A stretch of DNA of 64,000 nucleotides from a virus. The position numbers and the translations under genes were made by a program. The notes under the pieces were generated by a model. That model had not been told where the DNA came from. It did no database searches and saw only the letters and a list, made by a program, of their open reading frames with translations. The stretch lies in the IMG/VR virus record IMGVR_UViG_3300018080_000129, positions 1-64,000 of that record. One strand, 5' to 3'. Below, one piece after another: positions 1 through 7,540 of the stretch; the stretch's first letter is position 1, and the number at the start of each line of letters is the position of its first letter.

Positions 1-196
1 AACTTCGGGCACATCTCTCGAAGCAATTTCTCAACATCAGGATACTGGTTAATCTTGTCCTGCTCATTCATGCAACAAGCTTCGGCAGCATTCAAATCTC
101 CTCTGCGAAGACAAGCAATCACCGTTCGAACACAGGAAACTCCTCGGCCTTCGTTCTTCGAAGCCTGAAGCTGCTCCAGTTGGTCAATCTTATCCA
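1..196 (-). CDS. Small unknown protein, 3' end cut off by window edge
   Basis: An open frame starts at ATG 196 and runs off the left edge, so about 65 residues are visible and the C-terminus is missing. It begins MDKIDQLEQLQASKNEG, then has a helical, Cys-rich stretch (RRGDLNAAEACCMNEQDK). Its start overlaps the stop of the upstream HNH gene by seven bases, the tight packing seen throughout this region. No family is recognised. Confidence 0.6.
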
Positions 197-465
197 TGTT
201 TTCTTAGCCACTCCACAAACTTCCACACTTCAGGATGAGCCTTCAATGCTTCAAGAGTATTCAGTTCCCTTTCAAGCTGCTTCTCCGTAAACAACGCATG
301 AATCTGATTCTGACATGGCCTACACAACCATGCCACTCTCGTCCTAACCTCTTGCCTATCAAAGAGTTTCTTGTTCTTTTTGTTCTTGTGGCGCGTCTTG
401 GGAATCAGATGGTGTTTCGTTCGTTTATCAACTTCCCGACCACATAACTCGCAAATCTCTGCCAT
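190..465 (-). CDS. HNH endonuclease-like small protein
   Basis: A 91-residue protein. It has a Cys pair (C5, C8 in CELCGR), a His pair (HHLIPK, H18-H19), a second Cys pair (C48, C51 in CRPCQ) and H56 four residues later. That order, CxxC, HH, CxxC, H, is the zinc-stabilised beta-beta-alpha HNH fold. A longer frame reaches back to 504 but overlaps tRNA-Ile, so the ATG at 465 (MAEICELC) is preferred. Such HNH genes in phages are usually free-standing homing or DNA-processing nucleases. The exact role is inferred. Confidence 0.75.
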   Translation of the reverse strand: MAEICELCGREVDKRTKHHLIPKTRHKNKKNKKLFDRQEVRTRVAWLCRPCQNQIHALFTEKQLERELNTLEALKAHPEVWKFVEWLRKHG

Positions 466-477
466 GCCGCTTCCTTT

Positions 478-553
478 TGGTAGGCGCGGGTGGATTCGAA
501 CCACCGGCCTCCCGCGTATCAGACGGACGCTCTTCCTGCTGAGCTACGCGCCC
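478..553 (-). tRNA. tRNA-Ile (GAT)
   Basis: Full cloverleaf: acceptor GGGCGCG/CGCGCCT, D-arm GCTC..GAGC, anticodon loop CTGATAC, T-loop TTCGAAT and encoded CCA. It is the last tRNA of the array in transcription order and has a sigma-70-like promoter just upstream (571-598). Confidence 0.95.
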
Positions 554-570
554 ACAAATTTCTCTGCCCT

Positions 571-598
571 TCTATACGGCAACTGCGAAAAAATTCAA
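571..598 (-). promoter_or_regulatory. Promoter for tRNA-Ile and the HNH gene
   Basis: Minus strand reads TTGAAT, 16 bases, TATAGA, then GGGCAGAGA. The segment from TTGCCG through GGGCAGAGA is almost identical to the promoter at 23051-23079. Transcription would start about 10 bases before the tRNA. Confidence 0.65.
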
Positions 599-618
599 CA
601 CTAAAAATGAAAAAGAAA

Positions 619-692
619 TGGTAGCCCTGAGCGGAATTGAACCGCTATACCTCGCGTATCAGACGAGGACTCTACCGTTGAGATACAGGGCT
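619..692 (-). tRNA. tRNA-Ile (GAT), second copy
   Basis: Acceptor AGCCCTG/CAGGGCT with encoded CCA, T-stem AGCGG/CCGCT with loop TTCAATT, anticodon loop CTGATAC. The anticodon stem contains a G-T wobble and the D-stem has one T-T mismatch. The anticodon is the same as in the copy at 478-553 although the acceptor stems differ, so the two are not simple duplicates. Confidence 0.85.
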
Positions 693-890
693 ACAGCGCA
701 TTCTCATCGACAGGTTCTTCGTAGGCGGGATTTTGTTTTCCAACCCGTCATTCATCTTTGCCGCTACCCGCTCCCTCTTGCTGCTCACCCAATCCAAATG
801 GAGCCTATTCGCGTTGCATCCTCGGTAGTGCAAACGACCCAAAGTCTCCTACCTTAAGCAGTGATGTCCCGACCTTCCTATGAAAATGTT

Positions 891-1052
891 CTACACTTCG
901 AAGCTGTTTACAGCCTGTTCCAATTCGCCTTTCTTCGCAACCAGTATGGCCCCGCTGCAAAGAGGAAGGTCTGGAAAAAGCTTCACAAGGTGATGCAGAA
1001 ACCTGAACTTCCTTGGCTCATCTTCCATAATGGCTTTCAGCTTTTCTCTCAT
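891..1052 (-). CDS. Unknown 53-residue protein
   Basis: Starts at ATG 1052 (MREKLKAIMEDEPRKF) behind a good ribosome site (GAGGAGTG). An upstream in-frame start would overlap tRNA-Phe and is rejected. The protein is helical and mixed-charge. It lies directly downstream of tRNA-Phe. No family recognised. Confidence 0.6.
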   Translation of the reverse strand: MREKLKAIMEDEPRKFRFLHHLVKLFPDLPLCSGAILVAKKGELEQAVNSFEV

Positions 1053-1069
1053 CCTGCACTCCTCGAAAA

Positions 1070-1146
1070 TGGTGCCGAGGGTCGGAATCGAACCGACGAC
1101 GACCAAGCTCTTCAGGCTTGCGCTCTACCAACTGAGCTACCTCGGC
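1070..1146 (-). tRNA. tRNA-Phe (GAA)
   Basis: Acceptor GCCGAGG/CCTCGGC, D-arm GCTC..GAGC, anticodon stem CAAGC/GCTTG with loop CTGAAGA, T-loop TTCGATT, CCA encoded. Its first ten bases also carry the stop codon of the gene at 1137-1283. Confidence 0.97.
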
Positions 1147-1283
1147 AATTCTTCTTGTTCCTCTTTTTCAATATACTTTTCGGCACATTCTGGACAAAGC
1201 AAGTCGCCCATGAAATCATAGGCTCCAGTCTTGCCACACTCGTCACACTTGGCGTCCTTGTTGAAAGGAACATCCCTTGCCAT
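1137..1283 (-). CDS. Small zinc-ribbon protein (48 aa)
   Basis: Starts at ATG 1283 after a strong ribosome site (AAAGGAGGAATG). It has two CxxC knuckles, CDEC near residue 13 and CPEC near residue 32, followed by an acidic tail. This is a minimal zinc ribbon, usually a nucleic-acid or protein-binding module. The TAG stop is formed by bases U8-A9-G10 of tRNA-Phe, so gene and tRNA overlap by ten bases. Exact role unknown. Confidence 0.75.
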   Translation of the reverse strand: MARDVPFNKDAKCDECGKTGAYDFMGDLLCPECAEKYIEKEEQEELPR

Positions 1284-1286
1284 CAC

Positions 1287-1565
1287 TCATTCCTCCTTTT
1301 CTTCAGGCCAAGCATTCAAAGCTCCGCGCATCTCGAACTCTTCCCTTTTCTTATCCAGCTTTTCCTGTATGGCTTCGAGAATATCCTGCTTAACAAGCAA
1401 CTCTCCATACCATATCATCAAATTGTCCATGTCTTTGGCTGCTTCATCTGGATACTCACTCCAGTTGTTCATTACATCAAACACACAAGCAGCCAAATGA
1501 TTGGCATCATCGTATAATTCCTCGATGGCCTGAGCCTCCTCTTCGTTCAAGACCTCTTTATCCAT
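1287..1565 (-). CDS. Unknown acidic protein (92 aa)
   Basis: Starts at ATG 1565 and ends four bases before the zinc-ribbon gene. It is strongly acidic and helical, beginning MDKEVLNEEEAQAIEELYDD and ending in EEKEE. It overlaps the upstream gene by 19 bases, suggesting translational coupling. No family recognised. Confidence 0.7.
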   Translation of the reverse strand: MDKEVLNEEEAQAIEELYDDANHLAACVFDVMNNWSEYPDEAAKDMDNLMIWYGELLVKQDILEAIQEKLDKKREEFEMRGALNAWPEEKEE

Positions 1566-2044
1566 TGCTCAAACCTTCTACAAAAGGCATCAAACCTCTT
1601 GTCTTCATCTCTGCCATAAATCCACAGCATTATCTGTTTGGCAAAATCCTCGCACTCTCGCTCAACATTGTCCAAAATCTTCATCGGTGCATCCGGTTTC
1701 TGGTCAGAGTTATGATTACAATCAAAGCCAGCAATAATTCCGTTGCCGTCTTTTGTTCTTTCAAGAAAAGTCACCCCGCCATGAACAACAAACTTACTCC
1801 AAGGAGATTCGTAATAGTCCATGCACTTACTATGAAAAGGGTCTCTGGCAAGTATCACATACCCGCAGTACCAGTTCATGTTAAGATAGAATTTTTGCAT
1901 TTCGGAACTTATTTTCTTATACTTCTTCTCAAGGTCATTTTCCATCACAACCATTTCAACTCCATACTTTCTCCAGACCTTGACAATCAAACAGCTTTCC
2001 GAAGTATCAAATTCCGAATGTGTCAAGAAATTCGCATTTGCCAT
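1547..2044 (-). CDS. Conserved-type phage protein of unknown function (165 aa)
   Basis: Starts at ATG 2044, seven bases past tRNA-Met in transcription order. The core contains NWYCGYVILARDPFHSK, then VHGGVTFLER and AGFDCNHNSDQ. This resembles a family of phage proteins with a VHGGLTF..FGFDC pattern that I recall as common but uncharacterised. No catalytic role can be assigned. Confidence 0.75.
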   Translation of the reverse strand: MANANFLTHSEFDTSESCLIVKVWRKYGVEMVVMENDLEKKYKKISSEMQKFYLNMNWYCGYVILARDPFHSKCMDYYESPWSKFVVHGGVTFLERTKDGNGIIAGFDCNHNSDQKPDAPMKILDNVERECEDFAKQIMLWIYGRDEDKRFDAFCRRFEQWIKRS

Positions 2045-2050
2045 GATAGT

Positions 2051-2129
2051 TGGTGGCGAGAGTGGGATTTGAACCCACGCATGACACGGATTATGAGACC
2101 GCCGCTCTACCAGACTGAGCTACCCCGCC
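2051..2129 (-). tRNA. tRNA-Met (CAT)
   Basis: Acceptor GGCGGGG/TCTCGCC, D-arm GCTC..GAGC, anticodon loop CTCATAA, T-loop TTCAAAT, CCA encoded. G1-C72 is paired, which argues against a bacterial initiator. A CAT anticodon could also be an Ile2 tRNA if C34 is modified to lysidine, and sequence alone cannot separate these. Confidence 0.9.
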
Positions 2130-2137
2130 TTGTCTCC

Positions 2138-2734
2138 TCACTTCATCTTAGCCACATAAAGTGATTCCGGCACCCTGAACGATTCAATGGGCCTGAAAAA
2201 ACCGTCAATAAATGGATGAGTTACATCATTGATGTCATGCAATGCCAACCACGCTCCCTGTCCGAGCAATGACCGAATCGACATCAGATTCATCACTATC
2301 TCCAACTCCGTGTGGCAGCAATCAGCAAAAATGAAACCATACTTCTTCTTCGGAGCTACCTGCCGGAAATCACCTTCAAAGATACTCACTTTATTCAAGA
2401 ACCCATATCGTTCCAGATTCTCCTTGAGCATCCCAATGGCTCTGCCTTCTCTTTCGAGAATCGGTTTAATGTTTCTCTCGAAGTCTGCCAGAGAACCAAA
2501 ACCAACCGGCTGTCCATCCCCAATGCAACCCCCTACGGAGCCATCTTCCATCATTACATAGTCATCAAGACTCTGGTTGAACTCAACCGTGATAAACTCT
2601 TTCTCCTGCTGACTATCCACAATGCCATAAATAATGCACAGAGTAGACAACCCGCACCACGGGCCGATTTCCAATATTGGGCCTTCGCAGGTTCGAGCCA
2701 GAGCATAAAGCATCTGCCTCTCGCTTGGCTTCAT
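2138..2734 (-). CDS. Class I SAM methyltransferase-like protein
   Basis: 198 residues starting at ATG 2734. The glycine-rich SAM loop is EIGPWCGLST near residues 22-31. Later there is an acidic strand (ITVEFN) and FIFADCCHT, followed by a long helix, which fits the Rossmann-type methyltransferase fold of the Methyltransf_24 kind. Codons just upstream in the same frame read DGVWGW, which also looks family-like, but there is no ATG, GTG or TTG before the preceding in-frame stop. Substrate unknown; it may modify a small molecule, sugar or nucleotide. Confidence 0.75.
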   Translation of the reverse strand: MKPSERQMLYALARTCEGPILEIGPWCGLSTLCIIYGIVDSQQEKEFITVEFNQSLDDYVMMEDGSVGGCIGDGQPVGFGSLADFERNIKPILEREGRAIGMLKENLERYGFLNKVSIFEGDFRQVAPKKKYGFIFADCCHTELEIVMNLMSIRSLLGQGAWLALHDINDVTHPFIDGFFRPIESFRVPESLYVAKMK

Positions 2735-2799
2735 CCAGCCCCAAACACCATCTATCTCGTGCTCGAAGGAAATAGACTGAAGTTCTTCTCTTGTCGTCT

Positions 2800-3267
2800 C
2801 TATCTCAGTCCCTCCCGTTCCCTGAAAAGCAACAGGAACGCAAGTTCTTTTTGACCCTCTCTGCTATTCCAGTAATCTCCTCTCGCTTTCTCATTACGAT
2901 ACTCTGTGATTCTCAAACTCAGGTAACGACGCATCCGTGTCTCAGTTTCTTCCTGAGTCTCGTTTCTCTCTCCCCAAAGTTGCAACTGCCTTTCCGTATG
3001 GCCGAACTCGTCAATCTCCACATCGTTCATCTCAAGCCATAGTTTCTTGTATTTCTTTCCGTGTTGACGCTTAAGCTGCATCAACCTTTTCAGGATTGAC
3101 CCAAGCTCTATTTCCACATCGCTTCCACCAAGAAAATGAGCCAGCTTCTCTTGAACTTTTCTCGGCTTCGAAGACCATCTGGAAGTATCCTCAGCATCAT
3201 AGTGAGAATCCTTTCCTCTCACGTAGTCTTTGAAATCCTTTAGCTTCATCCTGTTTCTCTTCGGCAT
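2800..3267 (-). CDS. Unknown basic helical protein (155 aa)
   Basis: Starts at MPKRNRMKLKDFKDYV. It is highly charged, with a central helical region (ELGSILKRLMQLKRQHGKKY) and a C-terminus of mixed Arg and Glu. It ends before the methyltransferase gene. No domain recognised. Confidence 0.7.
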   Translation of the reverse strand: MPKRNRMKLKDFKDYVRGKDSHYDAEDTSRWSSKPRKVQEKLAHFLGGSDVEIELGSILKRLMQLKRQHGKKYKKLWLEMNDVEIDEFGHTERQLQLWGERNETQEETETRMRRYLSLRITEYRNEKARGDYWNSREGQKELAFLLLFREREGLR

Positions 3268-3278
3268 CGGTCTTCCTC

Positions 3279-4082
3279 CTATTTGCCCAATAGCAAACTC
3301 TTTGTAATGCGCCTTGGAATCTTTGCCCTGACTTTTGCCTCCATTGCCTTCATTGCTTTCTTGCCTTTCCCGCTCTTAAACCACTCAGAAAATTCCCTCA
3401 ACTCCTTCCAGAAATTTTCGACTTCCACAAGCTTTTTCCTCTTACTCCGCTGCATCCAAAGCCTGTCCTTTGCGATGCTTCTGACTCTCTGCCGCCGATT
3501 CGGTATGTACTTCAAAGCCTCCGCTGCGTGAACCACAGGATAATACTTCTCAGTACAATCGGCACCGTAACCATTCAAAGAAGGAACGGCACAATAATCG
3601 GGCAAAGCTTTGTCCCAATCACGACATCTTCTTTCCCAATCCTTCTCAGAAAGCTCATCAGGCTTATCCGTGTTATCCCAATAGCCGTATTCCTCAACAA
3701 ACCACTTGGAAAGCCAAAGCTTCCTGAAGTCCTCCTGCTCGGTAAAATACATTCCAAGCACCTTATCTTCAGAAAGAGGAAATATCGCAAGCTCGAAATC
3801 GAAATCGAAAATGGGATTTCTTTCCTGCGTCTTGTCAATTTTCCTTTTCTCCTCGTTCAGCTTACTCCAAGCACAAGCCAGCGGACAGTCACTTGAAGGC
3901 TCCTGAACTTTCATTCCCATTGCCAGCCGGTCGATACGATGAGTCGCCATCTCAGCCACCAACCGAGAACACTTTTCCAGCACCAGTGCTTTCAATTCCT
4001 TTCTGAATGCCTGAATCTGATGATGAATCACAAGAAGATGCGGGTTCCTGAACTTGAATCCTGTGTAGATTTTAGTGCTCAT
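3279..4082 (-). CDS. Unknown phage protein (267 aa)
   Basis: Starts at MSTKIYTGFKF and is coupled to the upstream gene by an ATGA overlap. It has a hydrophobic strand pair (FDFDFELAIFPL), an aromatic middle and a very basic C-terminal helix. The N-terminus resembles uncharacterised proteins of other large phages. No catalytic motif is visible. Confidence 0.75.
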   Translation of the reverse strand: MSTKIYTGFKFRNPHLLVIHHQIQAFRKELKALVLEKCSRLVAEMATHRIDRLAMGMKVQEPSSDCPLACAWSKLNEEKRKIDKTQERNPIFDFDFELAIFPLSEDKVLGMYFTEQEDFRKLWLSKWFVEEYGYWDNTDKPDELSEKDWERRCRDWDKALPDYCAVPSLNGYGADCTEKYYPVVHAAEALKYIPNRRQRVRSIAKDRLWMQRSKRKKLVEVENFWKELREFSEWFKSGKGKKAMKAMEAKVRAKIPRRITKSLLLGK

Positions 4083-4225
4083 CTCTGTCCTTTCGGCTGT
4101 CGGCGCGTATCATTGCCGCTCTCGATGTCCCTCAATTCGCGCTTGTACTGTTCATTATATGGCGAATTAGGAAAATTCTCAACCAAAAACTTCAGGAAGT
4201 CACTCCGTTTCTTCTTCTGCTTCAT
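4079..4225 (-). CDS. Unknown basic peptide (48 aa)
   Basis: The most likely start is the internal ATG at 4225 (MKQKKKRSDFLKFLVENF), because starting at 4267 would give a 68-base overlap with the upstream gene. It is Lys/Arg-rich and overlaps the next gene start as ATGA. Unknown function. Confidence 0.5.
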   Translation of the reverse strand: MKQKKKRSDFLKFLVENFPNSPYNEQYKRELRDIESGNDTRRQPKGQR

Positions 4226-4697
4226 CTTCCATAGCCTTTCGATTCGCTTCCTCTTGGTCAGGGTCAACTACCATGTGCTGAATTTCCACAGACTCATACT
4301 GATATTTGTCCCTGTCGCAAAGACACTCGTAGGCCATCTGACCGTCCTGCTTCTCCAGAGCCTGCTTCATACGCTCGTACCACTTGCAATAGTTCTGATA
4401 GTCGTGAAGGTCTATTGCAAGCGAACCAATCTCGCCCTGCATGAAATCGCGAATGTGCTCGTCTCTGACCTTCTCCTTGTCTTCCCTAAGTTCCTGAAGC
4501 TTTTCTTCGGTTGGAGGTTTCTTCCAAAGCTTCTTCGGCTCTGGATAGAAACCTTCCCTGAGCCGTTTCTCCAGCATCCAGAGACAGACCTTGAAGAATT
4601 TCTCCTTGGCCGGAACATGACAGATTATCTCACCATGCTTTTCCTTGAAGAAAAGGAGGCGGGAAGGGTTGTCTTCTTCAAGCCATTTCATTCTCAT
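4200..4697 (-). CDS. Unknown charged helical protein (165 aa)
   Basis: Starts MRMKWLEEDNPSRLLFF at 4697, shortly after tRNA-Tyr. The middle is rich in Lys/Glu helices (EEKLQELREDKEKVRDEH) and the last 20 residues are almost all acidic. No family recognised. Confidence 0.7.
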   Translation of the reverse strand: MRMKWLEEDNPSRLLFFKEKHGEIICHVPAKEKFFKVCLWMLEKRLREGFYPEPKKLWKKPPTEEKLQELREDKEKVRDEHIRDFMQGEIGSLAIDLHDYQNYCKWYERMKQALEKQDGQMAYECLCDRDKYQYESVEIQHMVVDPDQEEANRKAMEDEAEEETE

Positions 4698-4716
4698 GTC
4701 ATCATCTCCTTACGGA

Positions 4717-4803
4717 TGGTGGAAGGGGTGGGATTCGAACCCACGAAGGCGCAATGCCACCGGATTTACAGTCCGGCCCTTTTAACCACTCAGGCACCCT
4801 TCC
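4717..4803 (-). tRNA. tRNA-Tyr (GTA)
   Basis: Class II tRNA with a long variable arm. Acceptor GGAAGGG/CCCTTCC, anticodon stem CCGGA/TCCGG with loop CTGTAAA, T-loop TTCGAAT, CCA encoded. Its 5' part overlaps the end of the HNH gene at 4782-5426. Confidence 0.95.
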
Positions 4804-5426
4804 TTCTTGTCGCCTTTCTCGATATTGCAATCCGTACACATCGTCTGGTAATTCTTCAGACGATTCTTACCGCCTTTTGCCAAAGGAACAATATGGTCTT
4901 TCGTCATCAGCACTTCCTCTCCATCCTTTACGGCATAGAGATTCAAATGATAACCACTGTTTTCTGCAAAGTGTCGTTCGACTGCAAAGAATTTTCCTTC
5001 GATGCCACAATGCACACACTTGGTTCCATGCTTAGCAAAACAACGAAGGCGGTCGGAAGCCATCTTCACCCGCTGGCCGAAATACTCTTTTCTCTGGCTT
5101 CTCCTATCACGACAATCAAAAACCACGAAGGGAAGCACTTCTTCAAGCGGAACCGTTCCAAGTCGCTGATAGACCGGCCTGTTCTTTTTCGGCAGTATTT
5201 CCTTCTTTTCCTTCTGTGGCTCGTTGGCATCTTCCGGCCAACCTCTTGCACATTTCCAGCAACGCCTACGGTAAGCGTTCGTCTCTCCGTAGATGTCTGT
5301 CTTGATATTCAGCCAATGCCCGCACTCAAGAACTTCGACTATCACAGCACTATTTCTCGGATGGCAACGATGACCTGTTATCTTCCGCAGCGGAGCCTTC
5401 TTGATGTCGATTCTTTCTTCCATCAT
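4782..5426 (-). CDS. HNH endonuclease
   Basis: 214 residues. The C-terminal half has the full HNH signature: CVHCG near residue 137, DHIVPLAKGG with the catalytic His near 178, an Asn in KNRLKNYQ, and CTDCN near 198. The N-terminal half has another Cys set (C22, C35, CWKC near 57-60) that may be a DNA-binding zinc finger. The gene runs 22 bases into tRNA-Tyr, as expected of a nuclease gene settled at a tRNA locus. It is probably a free-standing homing endonuclease (inference). Confidence 0.88.
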   Translation of the reverse strand: MMEERIDIKKAPLRKITGHRCHPRNSAVIVEVLECGHWLNIKTDIYGETNAYRRRCWKCARGWPEDANEPQKEKKEILPKKNRPVYQRLGTVPLEEVLPFVVFDCRDRRSQRKEYFGQRVKMASDRLRCFAKHGTKCVHCGIEGKFFAVERHFAENSGYHLNLYAVKDGEEVLMTKDHIVPLAKGGKNRLKNYQTMCTDCNIEKGDKKEGCLSG

Positions 5427-5596
5427 TCCTCGCTTACCCGCACTTTGAACTTCTTGCCTCCAACTGCTATCTGGAAGTTATCATCCCATCCAGCCGTCAC
5501 AACCACCCTCTCCTTGTATTCTTTCACCATTGTATTACTGCCCTTAGCCAAAAGCCGGACTAAATCGTCAGCTATCGTCTCCTTCATTGGAATCAT
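5423..5596 (-). CDS. Unknown small protein (57 aa)
   Basis: Starts at ATG 5596 (MIPMKETIADDLVRLLAKG), overlapping the next start by four bases. The ribosome site AAGGA lies inside the last codons of the upstream gene, in a segment that is duplicated 200 bases upstream. The C-terminal half looks beta-rich (FQIAVGGKKFKVRVSEE). No family recognised. Confidence 0.6.
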   Translation of the reverse strand: MIPMKETIADDLVRLLAKGSNTMVKEYKERVVVTAGWDDNFQIAVGGKKFKVRVSEE

Positions 5597-5597
5597 C

Positions 5598-5804
5598 TCA
5601 CACGTCCTTGTAGTCTGCCGCCAATTTGTGCTCAAGTTCGTAAGGACATCTCTTCGGAAGATAATTGCCATCTTCAGAAAGCCATGCCTTGCCCTCCCCC
5701 ACCAACTTACAAGACCAAACCTTCACAGCCACTCGACCTGTGTTATTGTTCCTCACAACAATGTAAGAACTACACTGTTGACAAACCGCCTTGCTTTTCG
5801 GCAT
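5598..5804 (-). CDS. Small Cys-rich protein (68 aa)
   Basis: Starts at ATG 5804 (MPKSKAVCQQCSSYIVV). It has CxxC at residues 8-11 and two further Cys (KVWSCKL and KRCPYE), a possible four-Cys zinc site. It ends in DYKDV, the same five residues that end the RNA ligase just upstream, encoded by a near-identical base string. Function unknown. Confidence 0.65.
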   Translation of the reverse strand: MPKSKAVCQQCSSYIVVRNNNTGRVAVKVWSCKLVGEGKAWLSEDGNYLPKRCPYELEHKLAADYKDV

Positions 5805-5805
5805 T

Positions 5806-6906
5806 TCACACGTCCTTGTAGTCACTGTGCTTGCCAAGAGAATACTCAGTGCCGATGTACTTCAGCACCACCCTGCCGATTTTCACATGATTCCTCTCAT
5901 GCACCGGCTTCACAACCACGCCTTCCCGACAATGATTCGCATTCGGCATAATGCTCTGGCCGTCCGCGACCTCATTGATTTTCTCGAAGTAGAACGGCCC
6001 TCGATAAATCACAGGCACCTGCTCAATTCCGAATGCAGTGCAATAGCTGGCAAACCCGTCGTAATCCAGATACTTGCCGTTAATCTTCAGGTCAAAGGCC
6101 CTGTAACCGAATCCTTTGCCTTTCTCGTAGCCGTATCCCAAACTCTGAATGCTCCTGCCATAGACTTCGCCGTAAAGAATAACACTGCGACCGCCTTCGG
6201 CAAGAGTCAGAAGCAAACGTCGAACTTTTTCGATGCTCCAAGGACTCCAGTAAATATCGTGCTTGACCTTGTTGCTGTCCCATTCGCAGGGAATTTCCTT
6301 ATCGACTCCATGTGTGTCGATTTTCTCTCTCGGACGCTGCTTCCGAGTCGTATGAGAACCAGCCACGGGACAGCCATTGATGATGCCAACCCGCGAGTTG
6401 GTGCCATGAATCTTCTCGGTTGCTATGACCTCTTCTCCTTCTTCAAATATATCTATAAACAATTTTCCATTCTCGATGTCGGTGTACTCCTCGAAATATG
6501 GGTCGATGTTCCCGTCATACGCAGCCATGTTCTGAACACCCGGTCGAATCGGAGGCTCATATTTGGTTGCCCCGAAATAGTCCGCAACGTTGTCTCCAAG
6601 CTTCCAATCCTGCCCTTCGGGAATATCCACCACCAGCCCGAATGATGGCTCACCACGCAGCTTGATTTTGCCCACGCGGTCTTTGTTCTTACCCCTGAGA
6701 AAGTTCCTGACCTCGAACTTCTCAGCCCATTCAGCAGGCAGGAGAACGTCAGCGGGAAAATAAACCCCGACATCTCCGTCCTTGTACCTGCCCTTGGGAA
6801 CGCACATCTGATAGCCGAGCACGTCACAGATTTCCAGCTTGTCGGCATTCGGATGTGGCCTTACATTTTTGAGTTCCACAACAGGAACAACACAGCTACT
6901 TGCCAT
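5806..6906 (-). CDS. RNA ligase, DraRnl-type, with N-terminal OB domain
   Basis: 366 residues. Nucleotidyltransferase motifs are in order: motif I EKIHGTNSR with the adenylated Lys at 165, motif III ILYGEVYG (243-250), IIIa YRAFDLKI (268-275), IV EGVVVKP (328-334) and V VLKYIG (347-352). Residues 1-120 look like the OB-type domain of the DraRnl (Rnl5) group (VELKNVRPHPNADKLEI). These enzymes seal 3'-OH/5'-phosphate RNA ends. Beside a large tRNA array it could repair tRNAs cut by host anticodon nucleases (inference). The stop, ribosome site and start of the next gene lie within one short string. Confidence 0.93.
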   Translation of the reverse strand: MASSCVVPVVELKNVRPHPNADKLEICDVLGYQMCVPKGRYKDGDVGVYFPADVLLPAEWAEKFEVRNFLRGKNKDRVGKIKLRGEPSFGLVVDIPEGQDWKLGDNVADYFGATKYEPPIRPGVQNMAAYDGNIDPYFEEYTDIENGKLFIDIFEEGEEVIATEKIHGTNSRVGIINGCPVAGSHTTRKQRPREKIDTHGVDKEIPCEWDSNKVKHDIYWSPWSIEKVRRLLLTLAEGGRSVILYGEVYGRSIQSLGYGYEKGKGFGYRAFDLKINGKYLDYDGFASYCTAFGIEQVPVIYRGPFYFEKINEVADGQSIMPNANHCREGVVVKPVHERNHVKIGRVVLKYIGTEYSLGKHSDYKDV

Positions 6907-7243
6907 TTTTCTTTCTCCCTAAAAACTCTTCGATTGCGCTTCCATCACCCTTCATGCGCAGCCATTGATTCAAACTCGACCGAGACAGACTGGCGCGTTC
7001 AGCAAGCTCCTTCTTGCCATACAGAAGACTCAGAAAAAAGAACGCTTCTCCAATGACCACAAGCGATACAGCCCGCTTTCTCCTTTGTTTAGTCTGCGTC
7101 AGCACGATTGCCCAAAGAGCTTTCTCATTCTTCTTGGCAAAATCGACATACCAATCAACGGATTCCTTGATGATTCCGCAAAGCTCATCAAGCAATTCTT
7201 CTTCGGTCAGTTCCAACAATTGCTCTTCGGTCTTCTTATTCAT
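6896..7243 (-). CDS. Putative HTH protein with a hydrophobic segment (115 aa)
   Basis: ATG 7243 (MNKKTEEQLLELTEEEL) is preferred to the longer frame from 7297. A hydrophobic stretch (AVSLVVIGEAFFFLSLLYG) may be a membrane segment. It is followed by a helix-turn-helix-like region (KELAERASLSRSSLNQWL). Overlaps the RNA ligase start by 11 bases. Function unknown. Confidence 0.6.
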   Translation of the reverse strand: MNKKTEEQLLELTEEELLDELCGIIKESVDWYVDFAKKNEKALWAIVLTQTKQRRKRAVSLVVIGEAFFFLSLLYGKKELAERASLSRSSLNQWLRMKGDGSAIEEFLGRKKNGK

Positions 7244-7271
7244 CTCACACCCGCTTTTTTTGCCATGATTC

Positions 7272-7445
7272 TCAGCCTTTCGAAAGTGGTTTCTCATAAC
7301 ACGGACGGTTGAACCAAGGATGAATCAGCTTACCGTGTTTCGGCCCTTTGTTGGGTTCTTTCTCCATCCCAACAAACACCGCACCTTCAGGCAAATCAGT
7401 ATACCAAGGTTTACCGTTCAACACACACAAAGCATTGCCTGCCAT
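7272..7445 (-). CDS. Unknown small protein (57 aa)
   Basis: ATG 7445 follows a GAAAGG ribosome site 20 bases downstream of tRNA-Lys(CTT). The product begins MAGNALCVLNGKPWYTDLP and is rich in Pro, Gly and aromatic residues. It has no frame conflict with neighbours. Family not recognised. Confidence 0.55.
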   Translation of the reverse strand: MAGNALCVLNGKPWYTDLPEGAVFVGMEKEPNKGPKHGKLIHPWFNRPCYEKPLSKG

Positions 7446-7464
7446 GAGTCTTTGCCTTTCAAAA

Positions 7465-7540
7465 TGGTGGGAGCGGTGGGCTTTGCTCCCACGACCCTCC
7501 GGTTAAGAGCCGGACGCTCTACTAACTGAGCTACGCTCCC
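7465..7540 (-). tRNA. tRNA-Lys (CTT) with non-canonical T-loop
   Basis: Acceptor GGGAGCG/CGCTCCC, D-arm GCTC..GAGC, anticodon stem TCCGG/CCGGA with loop CTCTTAA, CCA encoded. The T-stem GTGGG/CCCAC is perfect, but its loop is AGCAAAG instead of TTCRANY: positions 54-55 are A-G while C56 and A58 are kept. The upstream gene ends on its U8-A9-G10. Confidence 0.92.

Noticed and set aside
693-890. Short GTG-start ORF before tRNA-Ile(GAT) 619-692
   Set aside because: No ribosome site and a composition unlike the neighbours. I see no supported feature in this gap.
2735-2800. Earlier start for the methyltransferase at 2138-2734
   Set aside because: The upstream frame reads DGVWGW but has no ATG, GTG or TTG before an in-frame stop. 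No slippery site was convincing.
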